The translations under genes and the position numbers were made by a program. From assembly GCA_022827345.1 (NCBI GenBank), contig JAJDTB010000050.1, forward strand, positions 1-64,000: a DNA stretch of 64,000 nt, written 5' to 3'. The notes beneath the pieces were generated by a model. It had not been told where the DNA came from and did no database searches. It saw only the letters and a program-made list of their open reading frames with translations. Shown here in pieces: positions 55,568 to 64,000 of the stretch; within the stretch, counting starts at the first letter, position 1; each line of letters starts with the position of its first letter. Source of the DNA: Gemmatimonadota bacterium (GTDB taxonomy: Bacteria; Gemmatimonadota; Gemmatimonadetes; Longimicrobiales; Gaopeijiaceae).

Positions 55568-55849
55568 ATGGCAAATCGCAGCGACAGGATCCGGTGGGGC
55601 TGGCGCGCGGCGCTGACCGGAGCGGCGCTCGCCCTGGTGGTGACGGCCGCCTTCCCCGACACCCTGCACGCCTGCCCCGTGTGTTTCGACCGGGACGACG
55701 AGGCGCGGATCGCCTTTCTCGCCACGACCGGCCTGCTGACCCTGTTGCCGCTCGGCCTGATCTTCGGGACCGGCGCGTGGCTGCGGAAGCGGGCGCGGGA
55801 GATCGCCGAAGAAGAGCGGCGGGACGGGGAGTGGGAGCGGGAGGAGTAG
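55568..55849 (+). CDS. small CPVC-motif membrane protein at the end of the oxidase operon
   Basis: 93 aa from MANRSDRIRW; HACPVCFDRDDEARIAF followed by TM segment. Confidence 0.6.
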   Translation: MANRSDRIRWGWRAALTGAALALVVTAAFPDTLHACPVCFDRDDEARIAFLATTGLLTLLPLGLIFGTGAWLRKRAREIAEEERRDGEWEREE

Positions 55850-55860
55850 CGGGGCCGCTC

Positions 55861-56418
55861 TCACCGTGCCAACGCGGCCTCCAGTCCCTCGATGAAGACG
55901 GGATCGCCTTCCGGGATCGGGCCGACCCACGAGAACGCCACGGCTCCGTCCCGGTCGATGACCACCGACGTAGGCAGCCCGCGGGCGAGGAAGACCTCCC
56001 GTGACACGGCCTCGGGATCGAGCGCGATGTCGTACTCGACGCCGAATTCGTGGACGAACTCGACCACCGCGGCCGAGTCGGCGGTCAGGTCGACGGATAC
56101 GCCCAGGATGCGCAGGCCGCGATCGCGGTACCGTTCGTAGACGGATTGCAGGTAGGGCGTCTCTTCGCGACATGGGTGGCACCAGGTCGCCCACAGGTTG
56201 ACGAGCAGGATCTGGCCGCGATAGTCCGTGAGCGAGACGGGGTTGCCGTCTTCGAGGGCAATCGCGGTGAACGCGGGGGCCGGGTCGCCGCGACGTAGGG
56301 TGGCTTCCTCGGAAGGGATGCAGGCCGGCACTAGCACCGCGAGGGCCGCGGCTACGGTTGGGAGCAGGCGCGGCCGGGCTCGGCGGCGGGCCTGTGGCGA
56401 TGTCCCGCGCACCGTCAT
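55861..56418 (-). CDS. TlpA/ResA-like thiol-disulfide redoxin lipoprotein
   Basis: LVNLWATWCHPCREETPYLQSVYERY; lipobox LVPACIPSEE. Confidence 0.93.
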   Translation of the reverse strand: MTVRGTSPQARRRARPRLLPTVAAALAVLVPACIPSEEATLRRGDPAPAFTAIALEDGNPVSLTDYRGQILLVNLWATWCHPCREETPYLQSVYERYRDRGLRILGVSVDLTADSAAVVEFVHEFGVEYDIALDPEAVSREVFLARGLPTSVVIDRDGAVAFSWVGPIPEGDPVFIEGLEAALAR

Positions 56419-56897
56419 CCCCCCGGCGGCGTGATGAAGTCGGTCCGCAGCGGTCCCACGCCGTGGACCTGCACGACCGTCTCGCCCTCGGCCCACATGT
56501 AGGCGGGCACCCCCGCGGCGATCGCGAGGTAGCTGCCAGGGCCATACTCCGTTGCGGTGTCGCGGTCCAGCGTCTCGCCGATCCCGACGAAGAACCTGCC
56601 CGAGAGCACCGTCATGTGCTCGGTGATCGGGTGGGTGTGCGGCCCCAGCTCGAACCCGGTGTTGACCTTGAGGCGGAAGACGAAGGGCCCACCCGCGCCG
56701 GAATCTCCGTAGAGCGCGAGGTACTGCATGCCGTTGTTGGGCTCTCCCCACGGGAGATCGGCACCGTGGTGGAAGACGTTTTCGTCCGATTCTTGGGCCT
56801 GGACGGGCGCGGGGGCAACAAAGGCGGCAACGGTCAGCAGGGCCAGGACGGGAAACGCACAGACGGCGGGGCGGCGCACCGTTGAAGGATGGCTCAT
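56415..56897 (-). CDS. secreted cupin-domain protein
   Basis: FELGPHTHPITEHMTVLSGRFFVGIGE; signal peptide; 4-nt overlap with the TlpA-like gene. Confidence 0.85.
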   Translation of the reverse strand: MSHPSTVRRPAVCAFPVLALLTVAAFVAPAPVQAQESDENVFHHGADLPWGEPNNGMQYLALYGDSGAGGPFVFRLKVNTGFELGPHTHPITEHMTVLSGRFFVGIGETLDRDTATEYGPGSYLAIAAGVPAYMWAEGETVVQVHGVGPLRTDFITPPGG

Positions 56898-57043
56898 TGG
56901 GACTTTCCTGTGTCTGTTTGGGTCGGCGGGCTGGGGGTGCTCGCCAGTCGGGAGAGCGGGCCTCGGGAAAGATAGCCCGCCCTTGCCCGCGTCGCCTCGC
57001 CACAGCGATGCTTACCCCTCTTTCACCTTGAGGAGTCGACGCC

Positions 57044-59608
57044 GTGAAGAAGATGCCGCCCTGGGCGCGCCGCACACGCCCGCACGCTACCGCATGGGCC
57101 ATTTGCGCCCTCTTTGTGACCGCCGGACTGCTGGTCCCGGAACCCGCTTCCGGCCAATGGCGCAATCGCTATCCGCACGTTCAGGGATACGGTCACCACG
57201 TCTACCTCGAGGGATACGAACTCCCGATTCTGAACGCCGGACCCATCGATCCGGCTCCGGCTCCCGACGGCCGCCACATCGCCTTTGCCGCGCGGGGGTG
57301 GATCTGGATCATGGACCTCGAGACCGAGACGGCCCGCCAGCTCACAAGCGGCCGCGATCTCGATTCGCGCCCGGCGTGGCACCCGTCCGGCGACCGCATC
57401 GCCCTCGTGCGCGACAACGACCGGGACACGCGCATCGTCGTGGTTGACGCGGCATCGGGCGCCGACCTCCGCACCATCGACACCCCCGCGATCGACCTCG
57501 ATCCCGCGTTTTCGCCGGATGGCGGCACGCTCTACTACACGTCGGGCCAGGCGGGCACCCTCGACATATGGGCGATGGACCTCGCGTCAGGCGAATCGCG
57601 CGCGCTCACCGCCGACCCCGGCATCGAACTCAAGGCCCAGCCGCGGGCGGACGGCAGTTTTCTCGTGCTGGCCAAGTCGGGGGGCAACCGCGTCGAACTG
57701 CGCACCCCCGGCGGCGATGAAGCGTACGTGCTCAGCGCGGGGAGCATCGCCTCGATGGCGCGCCCGGCCCTCTCGCCGGACGGCAACACCTTCGCGCTCA
57801 ACTGGCCCACGCAGGACGGATGGGATCTCCGCGTTCACGACCTCGCCCAGCCCGGGCCCGCGGTGCTGCTGACGAGCGGCGGCCTCCCCCTCACCCCCGC
57901 CTGGACCGCCGACGGACAGTGGATCTACTACTCCGAGGCCGACGACGACGAGGTCATGCACCTCAAGCGGATCCGGCCGGTCGGCGGGCCTGCCGAGGCC
58001 GTGGAAGTGCGCGCCTGGGAGTGGGCGGCGGGCACCGCACGCCTGCGGATCCGGACGACCATGAACGGGTCCACCGCGCTGGCTCCCACGCGCCTCAACG
58101 TTCTCGACGACAGCGGACACCCCGCCGTGCCCGACCGGGAAGGCATCCACTTCGACGGCGCCAACGGGCGGGTCTTTTTCTACAGCCCCGGGCTGATCGA
58201 GGTCACGGTTCCGGCGGGCGAGGTCACGGTGTCGGCCGTGCAGGGGCTCGCGACGCCGGAGGCCACGGCCACGGTCAACGCAGCGCCGGGGTCCACGACC
58301 GATGTCGCCCTCGAGCTGACCTCCGTCTGGGACGCGCGGGCCGCCGGATGGGCCTCGGGCGATCATCACTTCCACCTCAACTACGGCGGGCAGACCAACC
58401 TCGACCCCGCGGACATGGTCGCGAAGATGCGGGGCGAAGCGCTCGACATGGCCTCGCCGCTCCTCGCGAACCTGCACAACCGCTACGAGGATCAGCATCT
58501 GTGGGGGTGGGAGAAGTCGGACGCCTCACCCTTCATCCGCTTCGGCCAGGAGATCCGGTCGCACTTTCTCGGGCACATGGGATTGATAGAGACGACGGAG
58601 CTGCACTGGCCGTGGGTTTGGGGGCCCGGCTACGAGGTGTATGGGACGGACGACCGCACCAACATGGAAGTCCTCGATTTCGCGCACGCGCAGGGCGGGC
58701 TCGGGTACTACGTGCACCCGGTGTCGGTGCCGGATCCGTTCGCGGAGGGGGGCGCGGGCGGCGTTCCCGTCGAACTGGTGGCCGATGCGGTGATGGGCGA
58801 TGTGGACGCGCTCGAGGTGATCTGTCTGTGGAGCAGCTCCCCGGGGACGTCCGCGCTGTGGTACAGGTTCCTGAACCTCGGGGTGCCGGTTGCGCCTTCC
58901 GCCGGGACCGATGTGATGCTCAACCTGTATCGCACGATGGCGGTGGGGACGACGCGCGTTTACGTGCACACCGGCGAGCAGCTGAACTGGCCCGCCTACA
59001 TCGAGGGGCTGCGTGAAGGGCGCTCCTTCGTGACCAACGGCCCCTTCCTCGAATTCGAGGTTGGCGGGGCGGGGCCCGGCTCCGTGACGGGGGCCGGCAC
59101 GGCGGCGTGGACGCTCGATCTCGCCACGGCCACCTCGGTCGACACGGTCGAGATCATCGTGAACGGGCGCGTGGTGGCGTCCCATCCGGGCATGCAGTCG
59201 CCCGGTCGGCGCAGCTATTCCGGCGAGATCGAGCTGCCCACGGGCGGTTGGGTGGCCGCGCGGGCCCGCGGCGGGGCGACACGGTGGCCGGCGATGGACG
59301 AGGCATCCTTCGCGCACACGGCTCCCGTGTGGATCGGGGCGCGGGGCAGCACGGACCCCGATGTCCGGCGCGAGGCGGCCGATGAACTGCGCGACATCCT
59401 CACGGCGTCCGTTGCGCGGCTGCGAATCGGGTATGGCGGTGCGGAGATCCCGCGCCTGGAAACCCGCTTCGCCGAGGCGATGGAGCGGCTGAACAGGCTG
59501 GCCGACGGGCCGGGCGGGGCCGGGCCGGCGAGTTCCGCGTCGGCGCGCGACTCCGATGGCGCCGGCGCGGCCGCACCAACCCGGTCGGAGAGTCCCAACA
59601 GCCGATGA
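57044..59608 (+). CDS. TolB-like beta-propeller + CehA/McbA (PHP-type) metallohydrolase
   Basis: GTG start; APDGRHIAFAARGWIW propeller; SGDHHFHLNYGGQTNLDPADMVAKM; GEQLNWPAYIEGLREGRSFVTNGPFLEFEV. Confidence 0.85.
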   Translation: MKKMPPWARRTRPHATAWAICALFVTAGLLVPEPASGQWRNRYPHVQGYGHHVYLEGYELPILNAGPIDPAPAPDGRHIAFAARGWIWIMDLETETARQLTSGRDLDSRPAWHPSGDRIALVRDNDRDTRIVVVDAASGADLRTIDTPAIDLDPAFSPDGGTLYYTSGQAGTLDIWAMDLASGESRALTADPGIELKAQPRADGSFLVLAKSGGNRVELRTPGGDEAYVLSAGSIASMARPALSPDGNTFALNWPTQDGWDLRVHDLAQPGPAVLLTSGGLPLTPAWTADGQWIYYSEADDDEVMHLKRIRPVGGPAEAVEVRAWEWAAGTARLRIRTTMNGSTALAPTRLNVLDDSGHPAVPDREGIHFDGANGRVFFYSPGLIEVTVPAGEVTVSAVQGLATPEATATVNAAPGSTTDVALELTSVWDARAAGWASGDHHFHLNYGGQTNLDPADMVAKMRGEALDMASPLLANLHNRYEDQHLWGWEKSDASPFIRFGQEIRSHFLGHMGLIETTELHWPWVWGPGYEVYGTDDRTNMEVLDFAHAQGGLGYYVHPVSVPDPFAEGGAGGVPVELVADAVMGDVDALEVICLWSSSPGTSALWYRFLNLGVPVAPSAGTDVMLNLYRTMAVGTTRVYVHTGEQLNWPAYIEGLREGRSFVTNGPFLEFEVGGAGPGSVTGAGTAAWTLDLATATSVDTVEIIVNGRVVASHPGMQSPGRRSYSGEIELPTGGWVAARARGGATRWPAMDEASFAHTAPVWIGARGSTDPDVRREAADELRDILTASVARLRIGYGGAEIPRLETRFAEAMERLNRLADGPGGAGPASSASARDSDGAGAAAPTRSESPNSR

Positions 59609-60276
59609 CCGCACGCCGTTACGACGAGGAAGAGGTCGCGCTCATCCTGCACCGGGCGGTCGAGGCGGCCGCGCGCGACCAGGAGGGCGGCACGAGTGCG
59701 GGCCTGACGCTCGCCGAACTGAAGGAGATCGCCGGCGAAGCCGGGATCGATACGGCCCGGATCGAGGAGGCGGCCACTTCGCTGGAAGTTCGCCGCGATG
59801 GGGCGCTGACCTCATCATCCGTCGGCTTGCCCCCTACGGTGCAGATGGAACGGGTCGTCCCCGCAAGGCTGGACGACGACCTCCTCCCCCAACTACTCGA
59901 CCTGATTCGCACGGAGTTCGCGCGGCAGGGGATCGTGGAGGAGGTTCTCGGCGGCTTCGAATGGCGCGCGCGCAGCGTGATGGGCGGGCGCTACGTGTCG
60001 ATTCGCGGCGAGGGGGACTCGACCCGCGTGCGCGTGCTCGGCAACTATCGCGACGGGTTGCTGACGTTCGCCTTCGGGCCGGGGCCGATTCTGGGGGTCC
60101 TGGGGGGGCTGCTCGGCGGCGCTCTCAGCGGCGCGAACCCCATGGTCGTCATCCCGGCCGGGCTGCTGGCGTGGGCAACGGCGCTCGTTCCGTGGCGGGC
60201 CCTCTTCGGGCGAGAGCGGAAGGCGCTGCGGCGGGTGCTTGACGCGATCGAGCGGCGGCTGCGGGAGCGGCCATGA
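59605..60276 (+). CDS. conserved hypothetical protein, two hydrophobic segments
   Basis: RRYDEEEVALILHRAVEAAARDQ...; ATGA overlaps both neighbours, so probably translationally coupled. Confidence 0.7.
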   Translation: MTARRYDEEEVALILHRAVEAAARDQEGGTSAGLTLAELKEIAGEAGIDTARIEEAATSLEVRRDGALTSSSVGLPPTVQMERVVPARLDDDLLPQLLDLIRTEFARQGIVEEVLGGFEWRARSVMGGRYVSIRGEGDSTRVRVLGNYRDGLLTFAFGPGPILGVLGGLLGGALSGANPMVVIPAGLLAWATALVPWRALFGRERKALRRVLDAIERRLRERP

Positions 60277-61244
60277 TCCGCCGGCGGCGCGGGGCCGCCA
60301 TCCCGTTGTGTCTGCTGGCGCTGCTGGGATGCGGCTCCGACACGCCGACCGTCCCTCCCCCGCCACCCCCCGACCCCCTCCCGCAACCCATCGCGATCCC
60401 GGCCCGGGGCACCGATGACACCTTCGACATGGCGACGTGGAACCTCCTCAACTTCGGGTCCACCGGGCTGGGACCGTCGGACGAAATCCTGCAACTCGCG
60501 CGCATTCGCGACGTGATCCTGGGCACCGATGCCGACCTGTGGGGCGTTCAGGAGGTGTCGAGGGCGAGCGCGTTCGAGAGTCTGCTGGCCAACCTTCCCG
60601 GCTACGGGGGCCTGCTGGTGAATGACACGAGCGTGGTCGGCGGGACCGGTTCCTACACCGGGGGCGAGATCAAGGTCGGACTGATCTTCAAGTCGTCCGC
60701 GGTGGAGGTGACCGGGGCGCGGGTCATCCTCGCCGAGCTGGACTACGAGTTCGCCGGCCGTCCGCCGCTGGAGGTGCGTGTCCGATTGAACCATGCAGGT
60801 GTCTCACGCGAAGCGGTCATAATCGTGCTGCATGCGAAGGCCAACCAGGATGCCACTTCGTGGGCGCGGCGCGCCGCGGCCGGCGAGGGCCTGAAGGCGC
60901 ACCTGGAGTCGACCCTCGCCGACGACATTGTGCTCGTCCCCGGCGACTGGAACGATGACATGGACGAGTCGATCACCTCGGGACGCGACACCCCGTACCG
61001 GCCGCTCGTCGACGCCGGCCCCGACTGGGTCTTCCCCACGGCCGAGCTCAGCACCACGGGCGAGACCTCGATCCTCGGCTACGACGACGTGATCGACCAC
61101 ATCCTCGCGTCGGACGAGATCATGGCGTGGTACGAGGCCGGGTCGGCGCTCGTCTACCGGGTCGACGAACACATTCCCGACTACGAAGACACCACGAGCG
61201 ACCACCTGCCGGTGCTGGTGCGGTTCAGGCTGCCGCCGAACTGA
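60273..61244 (+). CDS. endonuclease/exonuclease/phosphatase family lipoprotein
   Basis: FDMATWNLLNFG; DLWGVQEVSR; VPGDWNDDMDE; TSDHLPVLVRF. Confidence 0.88.
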   Translation: MIRRRRGAAIPLCLLALLGCGSDTPTVPPPPPPDPLPQPIAIPARGTDDTFDMATWNLLNFGSTGLGPSDEILQLARIRDVILGTDADLWGVQEVSRASAFESLLANLPGYGGLLVNDTSVVGGTGSYTGGEIKVGLIFKSSAVEVTGARVILAELDYEFAGRPPLEVRVRLNHAGVSREAVIIVLHAKANQDATSWARRAAAGEGLKAHLESTLADDIVLVPGDWNDDMDESITSGRDTPYRPLVDAGPDWVFPTAELSTTGETSILGYDDVIDHILASDEIMAWYEAGSALVYRVDEHIPDYEDTTSDHLPVLVRFRLPPN

Positions 61245-61259
61245 GGCGCCGGCCGACCA

Positions 61260-62567
61260 TCATTCCGCGGGGGCGACCCGGCCTCCGGGCACCGTCGCGA
61301 GCAGGAGCACCGCCGCGACGCCCGCCATCGCCGCACCGAAGACGAACGGGGCCGCCGGGCCGAATCCCTGCCAGCCGAAAAGCCCCTCCCACAGCACGCC
61401 GGCCAGCACCGAAGCCGGGAGGGTGGCGAGGCCGATCGCAGCCGCGTAGCCTCCGTAGGCCGTCCCGCGTCGAACGGCTGGCACGAGGTCCGCGACCAGC
61501 GCCTTCGCCGCGCCCGCCGCCAGTCCGTGATAGCAGCCGTACAGCAGGTACAGCACCGTCACGTGCACGACCGTGTCCGCGAGCGCAAAGCCGAGGTAGA
61601 CCAGCGCGTACAACCCCCACGCCGCCGCCACGACCCGCTTGCGGGGGATCCGGTCGGCCAGCGCTCCCGCGGGGGTCGACACCAGCGTGTAGACCACGTT
61701 GAAGGCGAGGAGCAGCCACAGGATTCCGACCACCGACAGGCCCCGCTCCTGCGCCCTGAGCACGAGGAAGGCATCCGCGGAGTTGCCAAGCTCGAAGATC
61801 ACGGAGCAGACGACGAATGCCGCGAAGCCCCGGCCGAGCCCGCGCAGGCCGAGCCGAGGACGGCTGACGCCGGCAGGGCTGCCGCCCTGGTCGTCCCGGG
61901 CGTCCCGAGCCTCGCCGGCCTCGCCCTTCGCCCCGACATCCCGCGCCCCCACCGCGAGCACCACCACCCCGAGAAACGCGGGAACCAGGCTCCACAACAC
62001 CAGGTTGCGGAACGTCCCGGCCTCGAGCAGCGCCCCGCCGCCCTGCACCTGCTGCACCACCCAGATCGATACCGCGATCCCGACTACGGCGCCCGCGGTA
62101 TCGGCCGCCCGGTGCAGCCCGAAGGCGAGGCCGCGCCGCTCCGGCGGCGTCGAATCGGCGAGGAGCGCGTCGCGGGGGGCCGTGCGCACCCCCTTCCCCA
62201 CCCGGTCCCCCACCCGGATCGCCGCGATCGCCCCCCAGGTCGCAGCGAGCAGGTAGAACGGCTTCGCCAGCGCCGAAATCGCGTACCCGGCGACCGCCGG
62301 CCACTTGCGGGTCTGCAGCCGGTCCGACAGCCACCCCGAATACAGCTTGAGGATGCTCGCGCTCGCATCGGCCAGACCCTCGACGACGCCCACGGCCCAA
62401 ATCCGCACCCCCAGCACATTCGAGAGAAAGAGCGGCAGGACGTTGAGGAGCATCTCGCTCGACACGTCGGTGAGGAAGCTCGTGCCGCTCGCGGCCCAGA
62501 CGTTCCGGTGGAGGCGGGGCTTCGGGGAGGCGGATCCGGGTCCGGATGGGGCGGGTGGCTTGTTCAT
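61260..62567 (-). CDS. MFS transporter
   Basis: SSEMLLNVLPLFLSNVLGVRIWAVGVVEGLADASASILKLYSGWLSDRLQTRK; 10-12 TM; start at MNKPPAP. Confidence 0.9.
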   Translation of the reverse strand: MNKPPAPSGPGSASPKPRLHRNVWAASGTSFLTDVSSEMLLNVLPLFLSNVLGVRIWAVGVVEGLADASASILKLYSGWLSDRLQTRKWPAVAGYAISALAKPFYLLAATWGAIAAIRVGDRVGKGVRTAPRDALLADSTPPERRGLAFGLHRAADTAGAVVGIAVSIWVVQQVQGGGALLEAGTFRNLVLWSLVPAFLGVVVLAVGARDVGAKGEAGEARDARDDQGGSPAGVSRPRLGLRGLGRGFAAFVVCSVIFELGNSADAFLVLRAQERGLSVVGILWLLLAFNVVYTLVSTPAGALADRIPRKRVVAAAWGLYALVYLGFALADTVVHVTVLYLLYGCYHGLAAGAAKALVADLVPAVRRGTAYGGYAAAIGLATLPASVLAGVLWEGLFGWQGFGPAAPFVFGAAMAGVAAVLLLATVPGGRVAPAE

Positions 62568-62644
62568 GGAGCCGTGCGGGGTGGAACTCGTGGAGTGCGA
62601 CGCCTTGCCTAATGATAGCCGGTCGCGGGAGCGAAGGGTCCGTT

Positions 62645-62678
62645 TTGTCCGCCAATAAGGGGCAAGAATGGCGGACAA
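62645..62678. repeat. 30-bp dyad element, copy C (TT-GTCCGCCAATAAGGGGCAAGAATGGCGGAC-AA)
   Basis: Perfect 10-bp arms with compensated C/G change relative to the other copies; 51 bp before copy D. Confidence 0.78.
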
Positions 62679-62695
62679 CGACCGTGCGGACGGGT

Positions 62696-62729
62696 TTGTC
62701 GGCCAAGATGGGGCAATATTGGCCGACAA
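62696..62729. repeat. 30-bp dyad element, copy D (TT-GTCGGCCAAGATGGGGCAATATTGGCCGAC-AA)
   Basis: Perfect 11-bp arms TTGTCGGCCAA / TTGGCCGACAA. Confidence 0.82.
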
Positions 62730-62832
62730 GCTTCCGCCTCGAACCGCTACGGCTCCCTTCATCAGAGAAGCTCGACCATCGGAGTGACCCTTGTGAGATT
62801 ACTGACTGTCAACTCGGACGCTCGCGCGCACG

Positions 62833-63663
62833 ATGCCTGAAGGCCGCCTGATCCGGAGCAGCCGTATGCCCGTTCGCGATGTGAAGAAGCAAGCGCTGGC
62901 GCACATCCTGCTCACGCGTGACCCCGGGGTGACCCGGATTCGAAAGCGGACCCAGAGCATCGGTCGGCGTCTACTCGACACTTCCACACACATCCGCGAG
63001 CCCAACTTCACCGCGATCGATCCCGGCGACCTTTCATTCCTGTTCGCCGCCTACGACGCGCGGTTCATGGACGGGATCTGTGGACAGCTGCTCGGCCCGG
63101 ACGGGGTGACGTTTCGCCTCTCCAGCAGAATGACGCGCGCGGGCGGGAAGACGACGCGCTTCCGGCGCCCGGATGGAGGAGCCCGTTACGAGATCGCCGT
63201 GGCCACTTCAATCCTGTTTGACGGATTCGGAGCGGGAGATCCGAATGTGACTGTGTGCGGGCTGCCCTGCCGCCACCGGTTGGAGGCATTGCAGCGGCTG
63301 TTCGAGCACGAACTTGTCCACCTCGCGGAATGGCTGTGCTGGGACGAGAGCCACTGTGCCCGTAGCCGCTTTCAGGATATCGCCTCCCGGTTGTTTCTCC
63401 ACCGAGCGCATACGCACGAGCTCATTACCCGCACAGAACGGGCCGCAAGCCTCGGGATCACCGTCGGCAGCCGTGTGACGTTTCCCTATCGGGGACAGCT
63501 GCTGCAAGGGCGCGTCAACCGGATCACCAAGCGTGCTACGGTACTGGTGGAAGACCCGGAGGGCGAGCGCTGGTCCGACGGGCGGCGATACGTGCGGTAC
63601 TACGTACCCCTCGCGCAACTCCGCCCGTCTGACCCAGTCGTGGTTTCCGAACAAGAGCGGTAG
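62833..63663 (+). CDS. SprT-like zinc metallopeptidase with C-terminal SH3/Tudor-like segment
   Basis: LQRLFEHELVHLAEWLCWDESHCARSRFQDIA (HExxH plus downstream His); C-term GSRVTFPYRGQLLQGRVNRITKRATVLVED. Confidence 0.75.
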   Translation: MPEGRLIRSSRMPVRDVKKQALAHILLTRDPGVTRIRKRTQSIGRRLLDTSTHIREPNFTAIDPGDLSFLFAAYDARFMDGICGQLLGPDGVTFRLSSRMTRAGGKTTRFRRPDGGARYEIAVATSILFDGFGAGDPNVTVCGLPCRHRLEALQRLFEHELVHLAEWLCWDESHCARSRFQDIASRLFLHRAHTHELITRTERAASLGITVGSRVTFPYRGQLLQGRVNRITKRATVLVEDPEGERWSDGRRYVRYYVPLAQLRPSDPVVVSEQER

Positions 63664-64000
63664 TCATCTCGGCGACGGAAATCAGTGGTATGACGGAGGC
63701 CGCGGCGAGCATGGTCGGGGGGAGGTCGGCGACTATCTCGGAAGAGCGCCTTGACGCCAGCTTGAGGTTTGCCAACAAATCTGTTGCCAACAATTCTGCT
63801 GGGGAAAGTGGATGACTGGTCTTGTCTGGTGTTCTGCGTGAGGGTCGGCGAGTTCGAGTCGCTCCTTGAGACACTGCGCGAGAAGTCTTTGCGCTAGGTA
63901 TCGATCAACTCGCTGTGCTGATCCGCGAGTCGCCCGCAGCCGACCACCTACTCCCGCTCACGACCGCGCTCGAACTGGAAATGGGGGAGGAGCCGCAGGT

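Noticed and set aside
53403-55574. 723-aa - strand ORF
   Set aside because: Antisense to the cytochrome oxidase genes, which have unmistakable family motifs; low-complexity composition.
63800-64000. Partial ORF at the window end (...LGIDQLAVLIRESPAADHLLPLTTALELEMGEEPQ)
   Set aside because: Truncated by the window edge with no clear start and an upstream in-frame stop; cannot assign a product or transposon identity.
1-64000. CRISPR arrays, tRNA, rRNA, prophage or complete insertion sequences
   Set aside because: No regularly spaced repeat-spacer pattern, cloverleaf-like sequence, rRNA core motif, integrase or transposase was recognised by eye; a covariance-model scan would be needed to exclude small RNAs.

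Overview
GC-rich bacterial chromosomal window. Gene style (SusC/SusD pairs, S9 peptidases, DUF5916, DUF4837) suggests Gemmatimonadota or a relative, but this is inference only. I see about 41 supportable protein-coding genes and no convincing rRNA, tRNA, CRISPR array or complete mobile element. Main content: dnaE; a flap-type 5'-3' exonuclease; two SusC/SusD TonB transport pairs; three S9 peptidases; four serine beta-lactamase-like hydrolases; a tandem pair of NqrB/RnfD-like membrane proteins with Cys-rich Sel1-like tails; a DUF4143-type AAA ATPase; a divergent 3-hydroxyacyl-CoA dehydrogenase/BKACE (DUF849) locus; a cytochrome c/cytochrome oxidase operon; a beta-propeller + PHP-type hydrolase operon; an MFS transporter and an SprT-like metallopeptidase. 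The most interesting unexplained signals are non-coding. (1) Four copies of a 30-bp dyad element, arranged as two pairs, have exactly 51 bp between copies in both pairs; the pairs are about 17.6 kb apart and inverted relative to each other. (2) A TTACATTNTGTNA-N8-TNACAT element with exact 21-bp half-site spacing occurs in three separate convergent gene junctions. (3) A DUF4143 ATPase with apparently degenerate catalytic motifs sits behind a 10-bp inverted repeat that overlaps a leaderless-type promoter.
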